Below are positions 26,947-36,165 of a DNA stretch of 64,000 nt, piece by piece. Each line of letters opens with the position of its first letter. Within the stretch, counting starts at the first letter, position 1. Origin of the DNA: an uncultured Roseibium sp. GTDB taxonomy: Bacteria > Pseudomonadota > Alphaproteobacteria > Rhizobiales > Stappiaceae. The notes beneath the pieces were generated by a model. It was not told the DNA's origin and made no database searches. It worked only from the letters and a program-made list of their open reading frames with translations. A program made the translations under genes and the position numbers. The stretch spans positions 1 to 64,000 of the forward strand of contig NZ_CANMFD010000004.1 of the NCBI RefSeq assembly GCF_947496995.1. The letters are read 5' to 3'.

Positions 26947-28734
26947 ATGATGACACAAGTGACCGGCGCCGTTGCCAGGATGGACCGCAGGCCTTTCAAA
27001 CTGAAGCTCCTTGCGCTGGTCAGCGCAATCGCCCTCCTGCCCGCCGCAGCCGGCGCTGAAACCAATGCGCAGGCGGACACCTTCGGCACGCCCCCCGATC
27101 TGCCGTTCACTCTGTCGGGCAGCTATCTGTCCGGACGCCTTGCCGGTTTCCAGAAGGACTACGGACAGGCGGCCGCCTTCTATGAGGAATCCCTGGCGGC
27201 CGACCCGGCCAACACCATGCTTCTGGAACGCACGTTCCTGCTGAAATTGGCCAATGGCGACGTCGAGCAGGCCGTTGTCTATGCCGATGAAATGGAAAAG
27301 AACGGGCTGGAGAATTTCCTGGCCCAGCTCACCGTGGGCGCGCAGCGCATGGTTGAAGGCAGCTACGCGGAAGCGGATGCAGCCCTGGCGAAAAGCAGAA
27401 ACGGCCCTCTCGCCCAACTGTCCGTCGGCATTTCCCGCGCATGGGCCCTTTACGGCAACGGGCAGATCGACGCAGCGGTCGAGATGATCGACTCGCTCAA
27501 CGGGCCGGACTGGTTCGAGGTCTTCAAGGCGACTCACAAGTCCCATCTTCTGTTCGCCGCCGGCCGCAATCAGGACGCCCTCGAGGCGATTGAAGGCGCC
27601 TACGAGATTGACCAGGGCGCCATTCGCGTCGTGGATGCCTACGCCCGTATTCTGGCCGCCAACGCCCGCCAGAAAGAAGCGCTCGACGTCCTCAACCAGT
27701 ATGACCAGCAGTTTCGCGGCCATCCCAAGCTCGACCAGACGAGAGCGATTCTCGAAAGCGGTGCCATCATCCCGCCGCTGGTCACCAAGCCGGCCGAAGG
27801 CATGGCGGAAATCCTTTACGGCCTGGGTGCGGTGATCGGCCGTGACGGCGGTGAGGAACTGTCGACCTCCTACCTGCAGCTGTCGCTCTATCTGGACCCG
27901 AACGCGGAATTCGCGGCGATTGCCCTCGGAGCCGTTTTCGAACGCATGGATCAGCCGGAACGGGCGATAGCTGCCCTGACGAAGGTGCCCGACGACAGCG
28001 TTCTGAAACGCGAAGCGGAGATCCAGGTCGGGCTCAATTACAACGCCCTCGACCAGCTCGAGGAGTCCCGTTCGCATTTGCAGAAACTGATCGATCAGGA
28101 TCCCTCCGATCTGGAAGCGGTCATTGCACTTGGCAATATCCTGCGATCCCACGAGATCTATGACGACGCGGAAGTCATCTACACCAAGGGTCTGGACACG
28201 ATTTCCGAGCTGGCGCCGCAGCATTGGCTGCTGCTCTATTTCCGCGGCATCAGCCGCGAACGGCTGGACAAATGGGACCTGGCGGAAGCCGATTTCCGCA
28301 AGGCGCTTGAACTCAACGAAAACCAGCCGCTGGTCCTCAACTATCTCGGCTATTCGCTGGTCGATCAGGGTCTGAAGCTCGACGAAGCTCTGAACATGAT
28401 CAAGACCGCTGTCCAGTTGCGGCCATCGGACGGCTACATCGTCGACAGTCTCGGCTGGGTCTACTATCGCCTCGGACGTTACGAGGAAGCGGTCAAGGAA
28501 CTGGAGCGTGCCATCGAGCTGCGCCCGGCCGACCCGGTCATCAACGACCATCTGGGCGATGCCTATTGGATGGTGGGCCGCCGCAACGAAGCCCGGTTCC
28601 AGTGGAACCATGCGCGGGACCTCGGACCGGACGACAAGGATCTTCCCACGATCCTGGACAAGATCGCCAACGGCATGCCGGACACGCCTGTGACGGACGC
28701 CGCGAAGGCGGAAAACGACCAGAACGGCGGCTGA
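26947..28734 (+). CDS. Secreted tetratricopeptide-repeat protein
   Basis: 595 residues. Possible starts are a GTG at 26938 and ATGs at 26947 and 26950; 26947 has GGAAG at 8 nt spacing. A Sec signal (LKLLALVSAIALLPAAAGA) precedes about 550 residues of TPR helices, the clearest being GLDTISELAPQHWLLLYFRG, WDLAEADFRKALELNENQPL and YIVDSLGWVYYRLGRYEEAV. Such proteins occur just upstream of ispE in many Hyphomicrobiales. The function is unknown; a periplasmic or outer-membrane scaffold is likely from the signal peptide and repeats. ispE starts 11 bp after its stop, so the two are probably one operon. Confidence 0.87.
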   Translation: MMTQVTGAVARMDRRPFKLKLLALVSAIALLPAAAGAETNAQADTFGTPPDLPFTLSGSYLSGRLAGFQKDYGQAAAFYEESLAADPANTMLLERTFLLKLANGDVEQAVVYADEMEKNGLENFLAQLTVGAQRMVEGSYAEADAALAKSRNGPLAQLSVGISRAWALYGNGQIDAAVEMIDSLNGPDWFEVFKATHKSHLLFAAGRNQDALEAIEGAYEIDQGAIRVVDAYARILAANARQKEALDVLNQYDQQFRGHPKLDQTRAILESGAIIPPLVTKPAEGMAEILYGLGAVIGRDGGEELSTSYLQLSLYLDPNAEFAAIALGAVFERMDQPERAIAALTKVPDDSVLKREAEIQVGLNYNALDQLEESRSHLQKLIDQDPSDLEAVIALGNILRSHEIYDDAEVIYTKGLDTISELAPQHWLLLYFRGISRERLDKWDLAEADFRKALELNENQPLVLNYLGYSLVDQGLKLDEALNMIKTAVQLRPSDGYIVDSLGWVYYRLGRYEEAVKELERAIELRPADPVINDHLGDAYWMVGRRNEARFQWNHARDLGPDDKDLPTILDKIANGMPDTPVTDAAKAENDQNGG

Positions 28735-28745
28735 CCGCGGCCGCT

Positions 28746-29627
28746 ATGTCTCTTTCCCACCCTCCCTCTCCGCGGGTGGAACTTGCCCGTGCCAAGGTCA
28801 ACCTGGCCCTGCACATTACCGGGCAACGCTCCGATGGCTACCATCTGCTGGAGTCGCTTGTCGTGTTTCCGCAGATCGGGGACCGCATCGCGCTGGAACC
28901 TTCGGAAAAGCTGGAGCTTGTTCTGGAAGGTCCCTTCGCGCGCGATCTCGAGGGACCTGACGAGGACAACCTCATCCTGAAGGCTGTCCGGTCCTTCGCG
29001 GACAGGGCGAACCTGCCCTGCCCCGACATCCGCCTTACGCTGACTAAACGGCTGCCTGTCTCTTCGGGGATCGGCGGCGGCTCCAGCGACGCGGCAACAA
29101 CACTGCGTCTTCTTGAGGATTTCACCGAAACCTATCTGCCCGAGGAAGACCTTCACGCCCTGGCGCTGTCGCTCGGCGCCGATGTTCCCGTGTGCCTCAT
29201 TCCCGAACCCCAGATCATGCGCGGTATCGGCGATGAACTGGCAACCGGGCCGGAACTACCGGCCTGCGGGATGGTTCTGGTCAATCCGAAGGCCGCCGTC
29301 TCCACTCCGGATGTCTTCCGATCGATGACCCGGCGCGACAACCCGCCGTTGCCGCCGTTACCCGAAAGCTTCGACACTCTGGCGCAACTCACCGGCTATC
29401 TGAAAAGTTGCCGAAACGACATGCAGGATGCGGCCATGCAGCTTTGCGGCGGCATCGGTGACGTGTTGTCGGTGCTTGAGGCAGACAGCCGGATCGATCT
29501 CGCCCGCATGTCCGGCTCCGGTGCCACCTGTTTCGGTCTGTGCAAACGGGAACACGCCGCGGAGATCGAGCGCAGCCTCAGAGCCGACCACCCCGAATGG
29601 TGGATCGCTTCAGGGCCCTTGTCGTAG
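28746..29627 (+). CDS. ispE: 4-diphosphocytidyl-2-C-methyl-D-erythritol kinase
   Basis: 293 residues. GHMP kinase that phosphorylates CDP-methylerythritol in the MEP isoprenoid pathway. The N-terminus ARAKVNLALHITGQRSDGYH carries the conserved Lys and the DGYH substrate motif, and the ATP-binding loop is PVSSGIGGGSSDAA (about residues 102-116). The C-terminal MSGSGATCFG motif is also present. The start at 28746 lies 11 bp after the TPR gene; in-frame starts further up would overlap that gene. A prenyl diphosphate synthase of the same general pathway lies next to it, convergently. Confidence 0.95.
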   Translation: MSLSHPPSPRVELARAKVNLALHITGQRSDGYHLLESLVVFPQIGDRIALEPSEKLELVLEGPFARDLEGPDEDNLILKAVRSFADRANLPCPDIRLTLTKRLPVSSGIGGGSSDAATTLRLLEDFTETYLPEEDLHALALSLGADVPVCLIPEPQIMRGIGDELATGPELPACGMVLVNPKAAVSTPDVFRSMTRRDNPPLPPLPESFDTLAQLTGYLKSCRNDMQDAAMQLCGGIGDVLSVLEADSRIDLARMSGSGATCFGLCKREHAAEIERSLRADHPEWWIASGPLS

Positions 29628-29709
29628 CTTCAGGAACACGACAGAACATGCCGTTTCGCGCAGCGAGCATGATCCCGTCTCTGATTTAAATATCAGCGCG
29701 TTACAGCAA

Positions 29710-30726
29710 TCAGCTCACACGTGAGATGCAGAAGGCGACAGCGTCCGCAAGAGCGTCGTTATGCGCCCCGTTAGGCAGCGGATCGAGCGCGCGGAGAGCT
29801 TTCTCGCCGTAATCGCGGGCACGTTGAACCGTATCGGAGAGGGCGTCGTATTTCCTCAGCAGCTCGATAGCCTGCTCCAGATCGCCGTCCTCGACTTCTT
29901 CGCCTTCAAGGCAACGACTCCAGAAGGTCCGCTCACCGTCCGTGCAGCGGGCAATGGCCAGCACGACCGGCAGCGTGATCTTGCCTTCGCGGAAATCATC
30001 GCCAACATCCTTGCCGAGATCAGCAGAGGAGCCGCCGTAGTCCAGCGCGTCGTCGACCAGTTGGAAGGCATAGCCGAGCTCCATGCCGTACGTGCGCGCA
30101 GCCTGTTTCATCTCATCATTCTGACCGGCGATCACCGGCCCGACTTCCGCCGCTGCCGCGAACAGGGCCGCCGTCTTGGCCTCGATCACGCGCAGATAGT
30201 CCTCTTCGCTGGTGGCGATGTTCTTGGCGGCACCGAGCTGCAAGACTTCGCCTTCCGCAATGACTGCGGACGCGGAGGCCAGGATGCGCAGAGCTTCCAG
30301 CGAGCCCACATCCACCATCATCTTGAACGCCTGCCCGAGCAGATAATCTCCCACCAGCACGCTTGCCTGGTTGCCCCAGAGCTTGCGGGCTGCCAGCTTG
30401 CCGCGGCGCATGTCGCTTTCATCGACGACATCGTCATGAAGCAGCGTTGCCGTGTGCATGAACTCGACGCTGGCCGCCAGCGTGACATGCCCGTCACCCT
30501 GGTAGCCGAACATATCCGCGCAGGCGAGCGTCAGCATCGGGCGGAGCCGTTTGCCGCCGGACGAGATCAGGTGTTTGGCGATTTCCGGAATCAGATCGAC
30601 ATTGGATCCCGCCTTGGAGAGGATCAGGTTGTTGACGCTGGTCATGCCCGGGGAAACGAGTTCCACGAGAGATTGAATGCTCGCACGGCGCGGCTGACTG
30701 TCAGTATAGGTCGCAACAAAGGCCAC
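29710..30726 (-). CDS. Long-chain polyprenyl diphosphate synthase (octaprenyl/decaprenyl type)
   Basis: 338 residues. Trans-prenyltransferase condensing IPP units into the side chain of ubiquinone. The two Asp-rich motifs are HDDVVDESD (98-105) and VDDALDYGG (224-232), with GGKRLRP and the effector-region KTAALF. The residues before the first motif (SVEFMHTATLLHDD) are mostly small or medium, consistent with a long product, but chain length cannot be fixed by eye. Members are called IspB or DdsA. Divergent from the DUF2007 gene. Confidence 0.92.
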   Translation of the reverse strand: MAFVATYTDSQPRRASIQSLVELVSPGMTSVNNLILSKAGSNVDLIPEIAKHLISSGGKRLRPMLTLACADMFGYQGDGHVTLAASVEFMHTATLLHDDVVDESDMRRGKLAARKLWGNQASVLVGDYLLGQAFKMMVDVGSLEALRILASASAVIAEGEVLQLGAAKNIATSEEDYLRVIEAKTAALFAAAAEVGPVIAGQNDEMKQAARTYGMELGYAFQLVDDALDYGGSSADLGKDVGDDFREGKITLPVVLAIARCTDGERTFWSRCLEGEEVEDGDLEQAIELLRKYDALSDTVQRARDYGEKALRALDPLPNGAHNDALADAVAFCISRVS

Positions 30727-30901
30727 TCACGGCACTCCCTGAATGTTTGAGCGGACAATATGGTGCGATTGCGCGCGGGGCAAGACGCCAATCGGCAGAC
30801 AAGCTGTTGAAATGCCACATTTGACGGGTTTTGCTGGACACCGGTGCCGGACGGTGCTTTTTCGGACCGTATCTTGGTAGGCAGCTAAAACCGGGAATCC
30901 A

Positions 30902-31138
30902 ATGGAAGAACTCGTCAGAACAAATGATCCCGTCCTGATTTCGTACCTGGAATCGATTCTGGAGGAGGCCGGCATCAAGCATTTTGTCGCAGACGGCAAC
31001 ATGAGCGTTCTGGAAGGCTCGCTCGGCATCATCCCGCGCCGACTCCTGGTTCATTCCGACCAGATCCAGAAGGCCCGCATGCTGGTGCGCGAAGCCGGCC
31101 TGGAGGGCGAGTTGCGGCCGGAAACCGGGCAGGTCTGA
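30902..31138 (+). CDS. DUF2007 small protein
   Basis: 78 residues: MEELVRTNDPVLISYLESIL, a single alpha/beta fold typical of DUF2007 (putative signal-transducing or PII-like interaction domain). In rhizobial genomes this gene commonly sits between a polyprenyl synthase and a tRNA-methyltransferase-like gene, exactly as here; the latter starts 5 bp after its stop, so they form an operon. Biochemical function unknown. Confidence 0.88.
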   Translation: MEELVRTNDPVLISYLESILEEAGIKHFVADGNMSVLEGSLGIIPRRLLVHSDQIQKARMLVREAGLEGELRPETGQV

Positions 31139-31143
31139 CACTC

Positions 31144-31947
31144 ATGAACACGCAGCTCGCCGCCAACGACACGGAGACGACACGCGACGCTTTTCTGGGC
31201 GGCAGGGTCTATGTGCATCAGCCCAGATACGGGCGTCACCGGGCCGGTCTCGACGCGGTCTACCTTGCGGCCGCGCTGCCGGAGACGACAAGCGGACATG
31301 TGGTCGACCTGGGCGCCGGTGTCGGAACCGCCGGCTTTTGCGCCGCCGCCCGTCTGGCGGACATCAGCGTCACCCTGGTCGAGCTCGATCCCACAGCGTT
31401 GTCCCTCGCAGGGCGCGGACTGGAAGATCCGCACAACGTGGCCTTTGCCGACCGGGTCACGCTGCTGGAAGCCGATATCATCGCAAAGGGAACCTTCCGC
31501 CATGCCGCGGGCCTCAAGCCCTCGATGGCCGACCACGTGATCATGAACCCGCCTTACTATGAGGCCGACAGGTTCCGGGCTTCGCCGAAGGAAGCGCGGG
31601 CCGGCGCTCACATGCTCGATGAACGCGGGCTTGAGCCCTGGGTGAAAACGGCGACGGACATTGTCCGCGACGGCGGCAGCCTCACCGTCATTTTCCGGGG
31701 AGACGGTCTTCCGGACCTGCTGAACATCCTTCAGGGCCGCTTCGGGGCGATTGACGTCATTCCCCTGCGCCCGCGCCAGGAAGCACCGGCAACCCGCATA
31801 CTCATCCGTGCCATTCGCGCCAGCAAGGCGCCCATGCGGCTGCTGCCGGGCTTTGTCCTGCACAAAGGTGAAGGGTCCGACTTCACAAGCCAGGCCCAGA
31901 CCATCATGCGCGACGGCCAAGGCCTCGGACTTTCCCTGCGCCGATAA
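31144..31947 (+). CDS. TrmN6-like N6-adenine methyltransferase
   Basis: 267 residues. Rossmann-fold SAM-dependent methyltransferase: motif I VVDLGAGVGTAGF, acidic motif II VELDP, and catalytic motif IV NPPYY, as in tRNA1(Val) A37 N6-methyltransferase. The N-terminal FLGGRVYVHQPRYGRHRAGLD is the typical family opening (GFRF/ xx HRAGxDAV). The RNA substrate in this organism is inferred from family resemblance only. Second gene of an operon with the DUF2007 gene. Confidence 0.88.
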   Translation: MNTQLAANDTETTRDAFLGGRVYVHQPRYGRHRAGLDAVYLAAALPETTSGHVVDLGAGVGTAGFCAAARLADISVTLVELDPTALSLAGRGLEDPHNVAFADRVTLLEADIIAKGTFRHAAGLKPSMADHVIMNPPYYEADRFRASPKEARAGAHMLDERGLEPWVKTATDIVRDGGSLTVIFRGDGLPDLLNILQGRFGAIDVIPLRPRQEAPATRILIRAIRASKAPMRLLPGFVLHKGEGSDFTSQAQTIMRDGQGLGLSLRR

Positions 31948-31955
31948 GGGTCTTT

Positions 31956-32228
31956 TCAGTGCATCACGATCTCGCCGTCGGCAAAGCGGAAGTCTACCGG
32001 AGTGACGAGTTTCTGATGGGCGACGCGCACAGAGTGAATTCTGCCCTCGACTTCTCTTTCCCAGAATTTCAGGAACCGGTTTAGTTCCGGAAATTTCGGA
32101 GCGAGATCCTCTGTCTGCCAGAGAAAGCTCTGAAGCAGTTTCGGATGGTCGGGAATCCGATAGAGGATTTCAGCCGTCAGCAGGCCGTAGCCGAGAAGTC
32201 GCTTTTCAAAGTCTGAGCTGGTTTTCAT
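31956..32228 (-). CDS. usg: Usg family protein
   Basis: 90 residues. LLGYGLLTAEILYRIPDHPK, WQTEDLAPKFPEL and LKFWEREVEGRIHSVRVAHQ match the Usg protein first noted beside trpF in Caulobacter; its function is unknown. A start 12 codons upstream is possible, but the ATG at 32228 has an AGGA Shine-Dalgarno and begins the family-like part. Here it is not next to trp genes. Convergent with the TrmN6-like gene, only 8 bp apart. Confidence 0.82.
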   Translation of the reverse strand: MKTSSDFEKRLLGYGLLTAEILYRIPDHPKLLQSFLWQTEDLAPKFPELNRFLKFWEREVEGRIHSVRVAHQKLVTPVDFRFADGEIVMH

Positions 32229-32365
32229 GCCGGTCCTTTCTCTGTTGCCAAGAAAGAATGTCACGAAATCAGGATAACCTGACCCGGCTCTCGATCAAAT
32301 ACTGTTTATAACCAGTACTTTGGCAGCAGCTGAACAAAGCTGCTAACAAACCGGCCTGCACGGCA

Positions 32366-32713
32366 TCAACGGGATTGAATGGAAGCCAGATACCCCAGAA
32401 AGGCGTCGATGTCATCCGGGGCGAAGGCAAATTCGGGCATGCCGTCGTGACCGGTGACGATGCCCTCGGCCAGCGGCTCCTCAAGGCTTTCCAGCGGATA
32501 GAGGTTGGAAAGATCGCGGAACGCCGGTGCTCCTGCCTGCGCACTCTCATCATCCGGCCCTACCGCGTGACAGACCGCGCAGTGGATTTCCGCCAGCTCT
32601 CGTCCGGAAGCGAGACTGGCGGCGTCAGTCGGATAGCCTCCGTCCGAAGCAGCGACATGACCGCCGGACATGGACAGGACGACAAGCCCCAGAACCGGTA
32701 CCCATTTCAACAC
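32366..32713 (-). CDS. Small secreted class I cytochrome c
   Basis: 115 residues. Sec signal (VPVLGLVVLSMSGGHVAA), heme-attachment site CAVCH with Cys45, Cys48 and His49, and a Met near residue 92 (GHDGMPEF) as the probable sixth heme ligand. A periplasmic electron carrier; the partner is unknown. The start is GTG, preceded by an excellent AAGGAGAGG at 8 nt. No other respiratory gene is adjacent. Confidence 0.9.
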   Translation of the reverse strand: MLKWVPVLGLVVLSMSGGHVAASDGGYPTDAASLASGRELAEIHCAVCHAVGPDDESAQAGAPAFRDLSNLYPLESLEEPLAEGIVTGHDGMPEFAFAPDDIDAFLGYLASIQSR

Positions 32714-32875
32714 GAATGTATCCTCTCCTTGAATCCCTCTCTGATTTATAGAGGGTCCGGAACGGGAAAGACATTAGGATGAACACGGGGATGACGCCGT
32801 ACACACACTGTGGCATGGCTTCATTGCGCATCTGGCTATATATAGTTCGAAGAACACCGATGCACTGGAGGACAC

Positions 32876-33814
32876 ATGAGCCCGACCCCGCTACCCGATT
32901 CCATCGAAGGCACTCTGAAACTGATGGACGGGGCGGGATATGTCGCGGATCGGTCCCTGGCGACCGTCCTTCATCTTGCCCTGAAAATGAAACGGCCGCT
33001 TTTTCTCGAGGGCGAGGCCGGCGTCGGCAAGACGGAAATCGCCAAGGTGCTTGCCACCACCCTCGGCCGCGACCTCATCCGGCTTCAGTGTTATGAAGGC
33101 CTTGATGTCGCCTCCGCGGTCTATGAGTGGAATTATCCGGCGCAGATGGTGGAAATCCGCGTCGCCGAAGCGTCCGGCGACCTGGACCATACCGAGCTTT
33201 CAAAGTCGATCTTCGACGAGCGCTTCCTGATCAAACGTCCTGTCCTGCAGGCTCTGGAACCGTCCCTTTCAGGTGCACCCGTCTTTCTCATCGACGAGTT
33301 GGACCGTGCCGACGAGGCATTCGAAGCCTTTCTGCTGGAAGTGCTCGCGGACAATCAGGTCACAATTCCCGAACTGGGAACCATCCGGGCGGACGAACCT
33401 CCGATCGTCATCATCACCACCAACCGCACCCGCGAAATTCACGACGCCCTGAAGCGCCGCTGTCTCTATCACTGGGTCGACTATCCGGATGCGGAGCGGG
33501 AACTGGAGATAGTCCGGCGCAAGGTGCCCGGCGCCGCACAGCGGCTTGCAGCTGAAGTTGTCGCCTTCGTTCAGAAACTGCGCGCCGAGGAGGATCTGTT
33601 CAAACAGCCGGGTGTCGCCGAAACGCTCGATTGGGCAACAGCGCTTTCCGAACTGAATGAAATCGCGCTCGACCCTGACATGGCCTCCGACACGCTGGGC
33701 GTTCTGTTGAAATACCAGGATGACATCGAACGGGTCCGCGGCTCGAAGGTGCGGCAGATGGTCGACGATATCCGCAAGGATACGCCGCACCAGCAGACGA
33801 TGCCGACGATCTAG
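32876..33814 (+). CDS. MoxR/CoxD-type AAA+ ATPase
   Basis: 312 residues with GGAGGAC before the ATG. Walker A GEAGVGKTE (about 45-53), the LQCYEGLDVASAVYEWNY motif typical of the CoxD/MoxR branch, Walker B FLIDELDRADE, and sensor 1 ITTNRTREIHDALKRRC. MoxR ATPases work with a von Willebrand A protein as chaperones that insert metals or mature enzymes; CoxD assists maturation of the Mo-Cu centre of CO dehydrogenase. The next gene encodes the VWA partner, but no coxMSL genes are in the window, so the client is unknown. Confidence 0.93.
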   Translation: MSPTPLPDSIEGTLKLMDGAGYVADRSLATVLHLALKMKRPLFLEGEAGVGKTEIAKVLATTLGRDLIRLQCYEGLDVASAVYEWNYPAQMVEIRVAEASGDLDHTELSKSIFDERFLIKRPVLQALEPSLSGAPVFLIDELDRADEAFEAFLLEVLADNQVTIPELGTIRADEPPIVIITTNRTREIHDALKRRCLYHWVDYPDAERELEIVRRKVPGAAQRLAAEVVAFVQKLRAEEDLFKQPGVAETLDWATALSELNEIALDPDMASDTLGVLLKYQDDIERVRGSKVRQMVDDIRKDTPHQQTMPTI

Positions 33815-33860
33815 ATGGCACGCACACCCCTGCCCCTATCGCGCCGAAAGGGAGGCTCCC

Positions 33861-35066
33861 ATTCAGCCTTCGCCTGAAATTCGCTCGCGCATAACGGACA
33901 ATATCGTCTATTTCGCCCGAACTCTGCGCAAGGCTGGTGTCCCGGTCGGCCCCGCATCCGTGGTCGATGCGGTTTCCGCTGTGGAAGTCTCTGGCATTGA
34001 AAACAGGGAAGACCTTTACTGGACGTTGCATGCGGTCTTCGTGCGCAAACACGAACACCGGGTGCTTTTCGACGAGGCTTTCCGGATCTACTGGCAGAGC
34101 CGCGGGCTGGTCGAGAAGATGCTGGCGATCCTGTCCCCAGTTGCCCCTGCTCGCACCGCGCCGGAAAAACCCCGGGCCGGTCAGACCCGTGTTTCGCAGG
34201 CCTTTGAGGCCAGGCGGGAGCGTATCGCGGAGGAAACCGTTCCAGAAATCGAGGTGGACGCCAAGTTCACCGTGTCCGGCAAGGAACTGCTGCAGACGAA
34301 GGATTTCGCGCAGATGACGGCCGACGAGATTGCGACGGCGAAATCCGCGCTGCGCAAGATGGCCCTGCCCGTGGACAGGATCCGGCTGCGCCGTCTCAAG
34401 CCCGCCACGAGGGGCCGTGTCGATCCGCGCCGGACGTTGCGCGCCTCCATGCAGGCCGGTGGCGGCATCATCGACCTCAAGTTCCGCAAACCCGGAGAAA
34501 AGCGCCCGCCGCTGGTCGCGCTTTGCGACATTTCCGGGTCGATGAGCCAGTATTCCCGCCTGCTGCTGCATTTCCTGCACGGGCTGACCGCCGAGCGGCG
34601 GGACGTGCATACGTTCCTGTTCGGCACGCGGCTCACCAATGTCACCCGACAGCTGAGAATGAAGGATCCGGACGAATCCCTGGAAGCCTGTTCTGAAGAC
34701 GTGAAGGACTGGTCCGGCGGCACGCGGATCGCCTCGGCACTGCACGATTTCAACCTGCACTGGTCACGCCGGGTGCTTTCCGGCCAGCCTACCGTGCTGC
34801 TGATTACCGACGGGCTGGAACGCGACACCGACGAGGATCTGGAGCGGGAGATGGACCGTCTGCACCGCTCCTGCCGCCGCCTGATCTGGCTCAATCCCCT
34901 GCTTCGCTTCGAAGGGTTCGAAGCCAAGGCCAAGGGCATCCGCGCCATACTGCCTCACGTCGATGAATTCCGCGCCGTCCACTCGCTGGATGCGGTCGCG
35001 GACCTTGTCACCGCCCTCTCCGGTGCTCCTCGCACGGCAGACGCCGATCCCCGCAGGTGGCTTTAA
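33861..35066 (+). CDS. CoxE-like VWA-domain protein, probably initiated at AUU
   Basis: 401 residues, partner of the preceding MoxR ATPase. The C-terminal VWA domain begins about residue 215, with MIDAS motif DISGSMS (Asp223), then SGGTRI and LLITDGLERDTDED. The conserved N-terminus (PSPEIRSRITDNIVYFARTL) lies directly after codon ATT at 33861, which has AAGGGAGG 5 nt upstream. No in-frame ATG, GTG or TTG exists between the MoxR stop and this point; the next GTG would delete about 30 conserved residues, while an ATG at 33720 would add a low-complexity Arg-rich tail read from inside the MoxR gene. AUU initiation is therefore the best explanation. Confidence 0.8.
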   Translation: MQPSPEIRSRITDNIVYFARTLRKAGVPVGPASVVDAVSAVEVSGIENREDLYWTLHAVFVRKHEHRVLFDEAFRIYWQSRGLVEKMLAILSPVAPARTAPEKPRAGQTRVSQAFEARRERIAEETVPEIEVDAKFTVSGKELLQTKDFAQMTADEIATAKSALRKMALPVDRIRLRRLKPATRGRVDPRRTLRASMQAGGGIIDLKFRKPGEKRPPLVALCDISGSMSQYSRLLLHFLHGLTAERRDVHTFLFGTRLTNVTRQLRMKDPDESLEACSEDVKDWSGGTRIASALHDFNLHWSRRVLSGQPTVLLITDGLERDTDEDLEREMDRLHRSCRRLIWLNPLLRFEGFEAKAKGIRAILPHVDEFRAVHSLDAVADLVTALSGAPRTADADPRRWL

Positions 35067-35169
35067 GGCTTGTGGGCAAACAGCGTCCTCACGCGGTGAT
35101 GCGTTCCTGAACAACCTGCTGCCAATGAAACTCGGAAAAAGGAATTGATCCCCGGAGGGTGGTGCATCC

Positions 35170-36084
35170 TCAGGAGAGGTGATCGCTGCCGCGATAGCTA
35201 CGGTTCGCACGACTGGCATGGCCCGGCGACTGACCCGTGTTCAGTTGCCTGAGACCCGACTGCTCCTGCTTGCGACTGTCCAGGTAGGTTCCAAGAGCCA
35301 GGGCGAGAAAGAGCAATAGCCAGCTCGTTCCGGCGAAGGCGAATTCGAACGATGTCCGGAATGCCGGCGAGACCTCGAACTTGTGCATCAGAACCGCGCC
35401 GATGATCATCGGACACAGGTAAAGTGCGAGCACGCTGAACTGAAAGTAGAACGAGGACCGCGCCGTCCGGAAGACAACGTGAAACGGCGCTTGATCTTGC
35501 AACCGGTATATCATGTCGAGACAGACAAGGATCATCGCGACCTGGGTAATAAGCGAGAGCTCGTTGCCCCACAGAAGAAATGAACAAGCCATTTCGACCA
35601 ATCCCAACGAGAGCACCGCCAGAGCGCAGGAAACCGCCAACAGCCTGACCGGCAGCTGGCGTTCCGGAGCCAGCACATATGCGAAACTGCAAATAAGGAA
35701 CAGCGCTGTTTCCACCGAAAATCGGCCATACAGACCCACCGATTCCAACGCGGCCGTAATGTACCCGTCTGTGAAGGGCGAAATATGGTTCGGGAAGAGA
35801 GCCTCAAGGACGCGCAGTCCGGAGAGCGCTATGAAAATCCACGCCAGACCGGCGCAGAGCCAGACGGGGTTCTCCCATTTCGGCCGAAAAAGAATCGCGC
35901 ATGCCAGAACGAGAAATCCGGCGGCGGTCAGGGGATGTGTCGATGGCAAAGTTCCGGAAAAAGGATCTCCGACGGAAAGAAAGACATTATGTGCAAGGCC
36001 GAATATCACCACGAGCAGCAGCGAGCAGCCAATCAGCTGGTGGAACAGGGAACTTTCAAAATCTGACAATTCGAAATCGGTCAT
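35170..36084 (-). CDS. Multi-pass membrane protein of unknown function
   Basis: 304 residues with about eight hydrophobic helices (for example LIGCSLLLVVIFGLAHNVF, LTAAGFLVLACAILF, LCAGLAWIFIALSGLRVL, LLAVSCALAVLSLGLVEMA) and a short charged, Ser/Arg/Gly-rich tail. It resembles the membrane sensor half of signalling proteins but has no cytosolic output domain. The start is uncertain: ATG 36084 is used; ATG 36135 adds 17 residues. A weak promoter-like pair lies just upstream. I do not recognise the family. Confidence 0.6.
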   Translation of the reverse strand: MTDFELSDFESSLFHQLIGCSLLLVVIFGLAHNVFLSVGDPFSGTLPSTHPLTAAGFLVLACAILFRPKWENPVWLCAGLAWIFIALSGLRVLEALFPNHISPFTDGYITAALESVGLYGRFSVETALFLICSFAYVLAPERQLPVRLLAVSCALAVLSLGLVEMACSFLLWGNELSLITQVAMILVCLDMIYRLQDQAPFHVVFRTARSSFYFQFSVLALYLCPMIIGAVLMHKFEVSPAFRTSFEFAFAGTSWLLLFLALALGTYLDSRKQEQSGLRQLNTGQSPGHASRANRSYRGSDHLS

Positions 36085-36137
36085 GTCCAGCCGGCACCAG
36101 TCACCCGGAGATCGGGAACGTTGCATTGCAAACATAA

Positions 36138-36165
36138 ACTATATGAAAACTGACAATACACGCAA
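36138..36165 (-). promoter_or_regulatory. Possible promoter of the membrane-protein gene
   Basis: On the minus strand TTGCGT and TATAGT are separated by 16 bp. Transcription from here would leave a leader of about 50 nt before ATG 36084. Weak evidence. Confidence 0.25.

Noticed and set aside
26845-28611. A 588-codon minus-strand frame opposite the TPR gene
   Set aside because: The plus strand encodes a signal peptide and regular TPR helices and is coupled to ispE; the minus frame is shadow coding.
32735-32755. CCCTCT...AGAGGG hairpin upstream of the cytochrome c gene as a regulatory element
   Set aside because: Only six base pairs around an A+T-rich loop; too weak to distinguish from chance.
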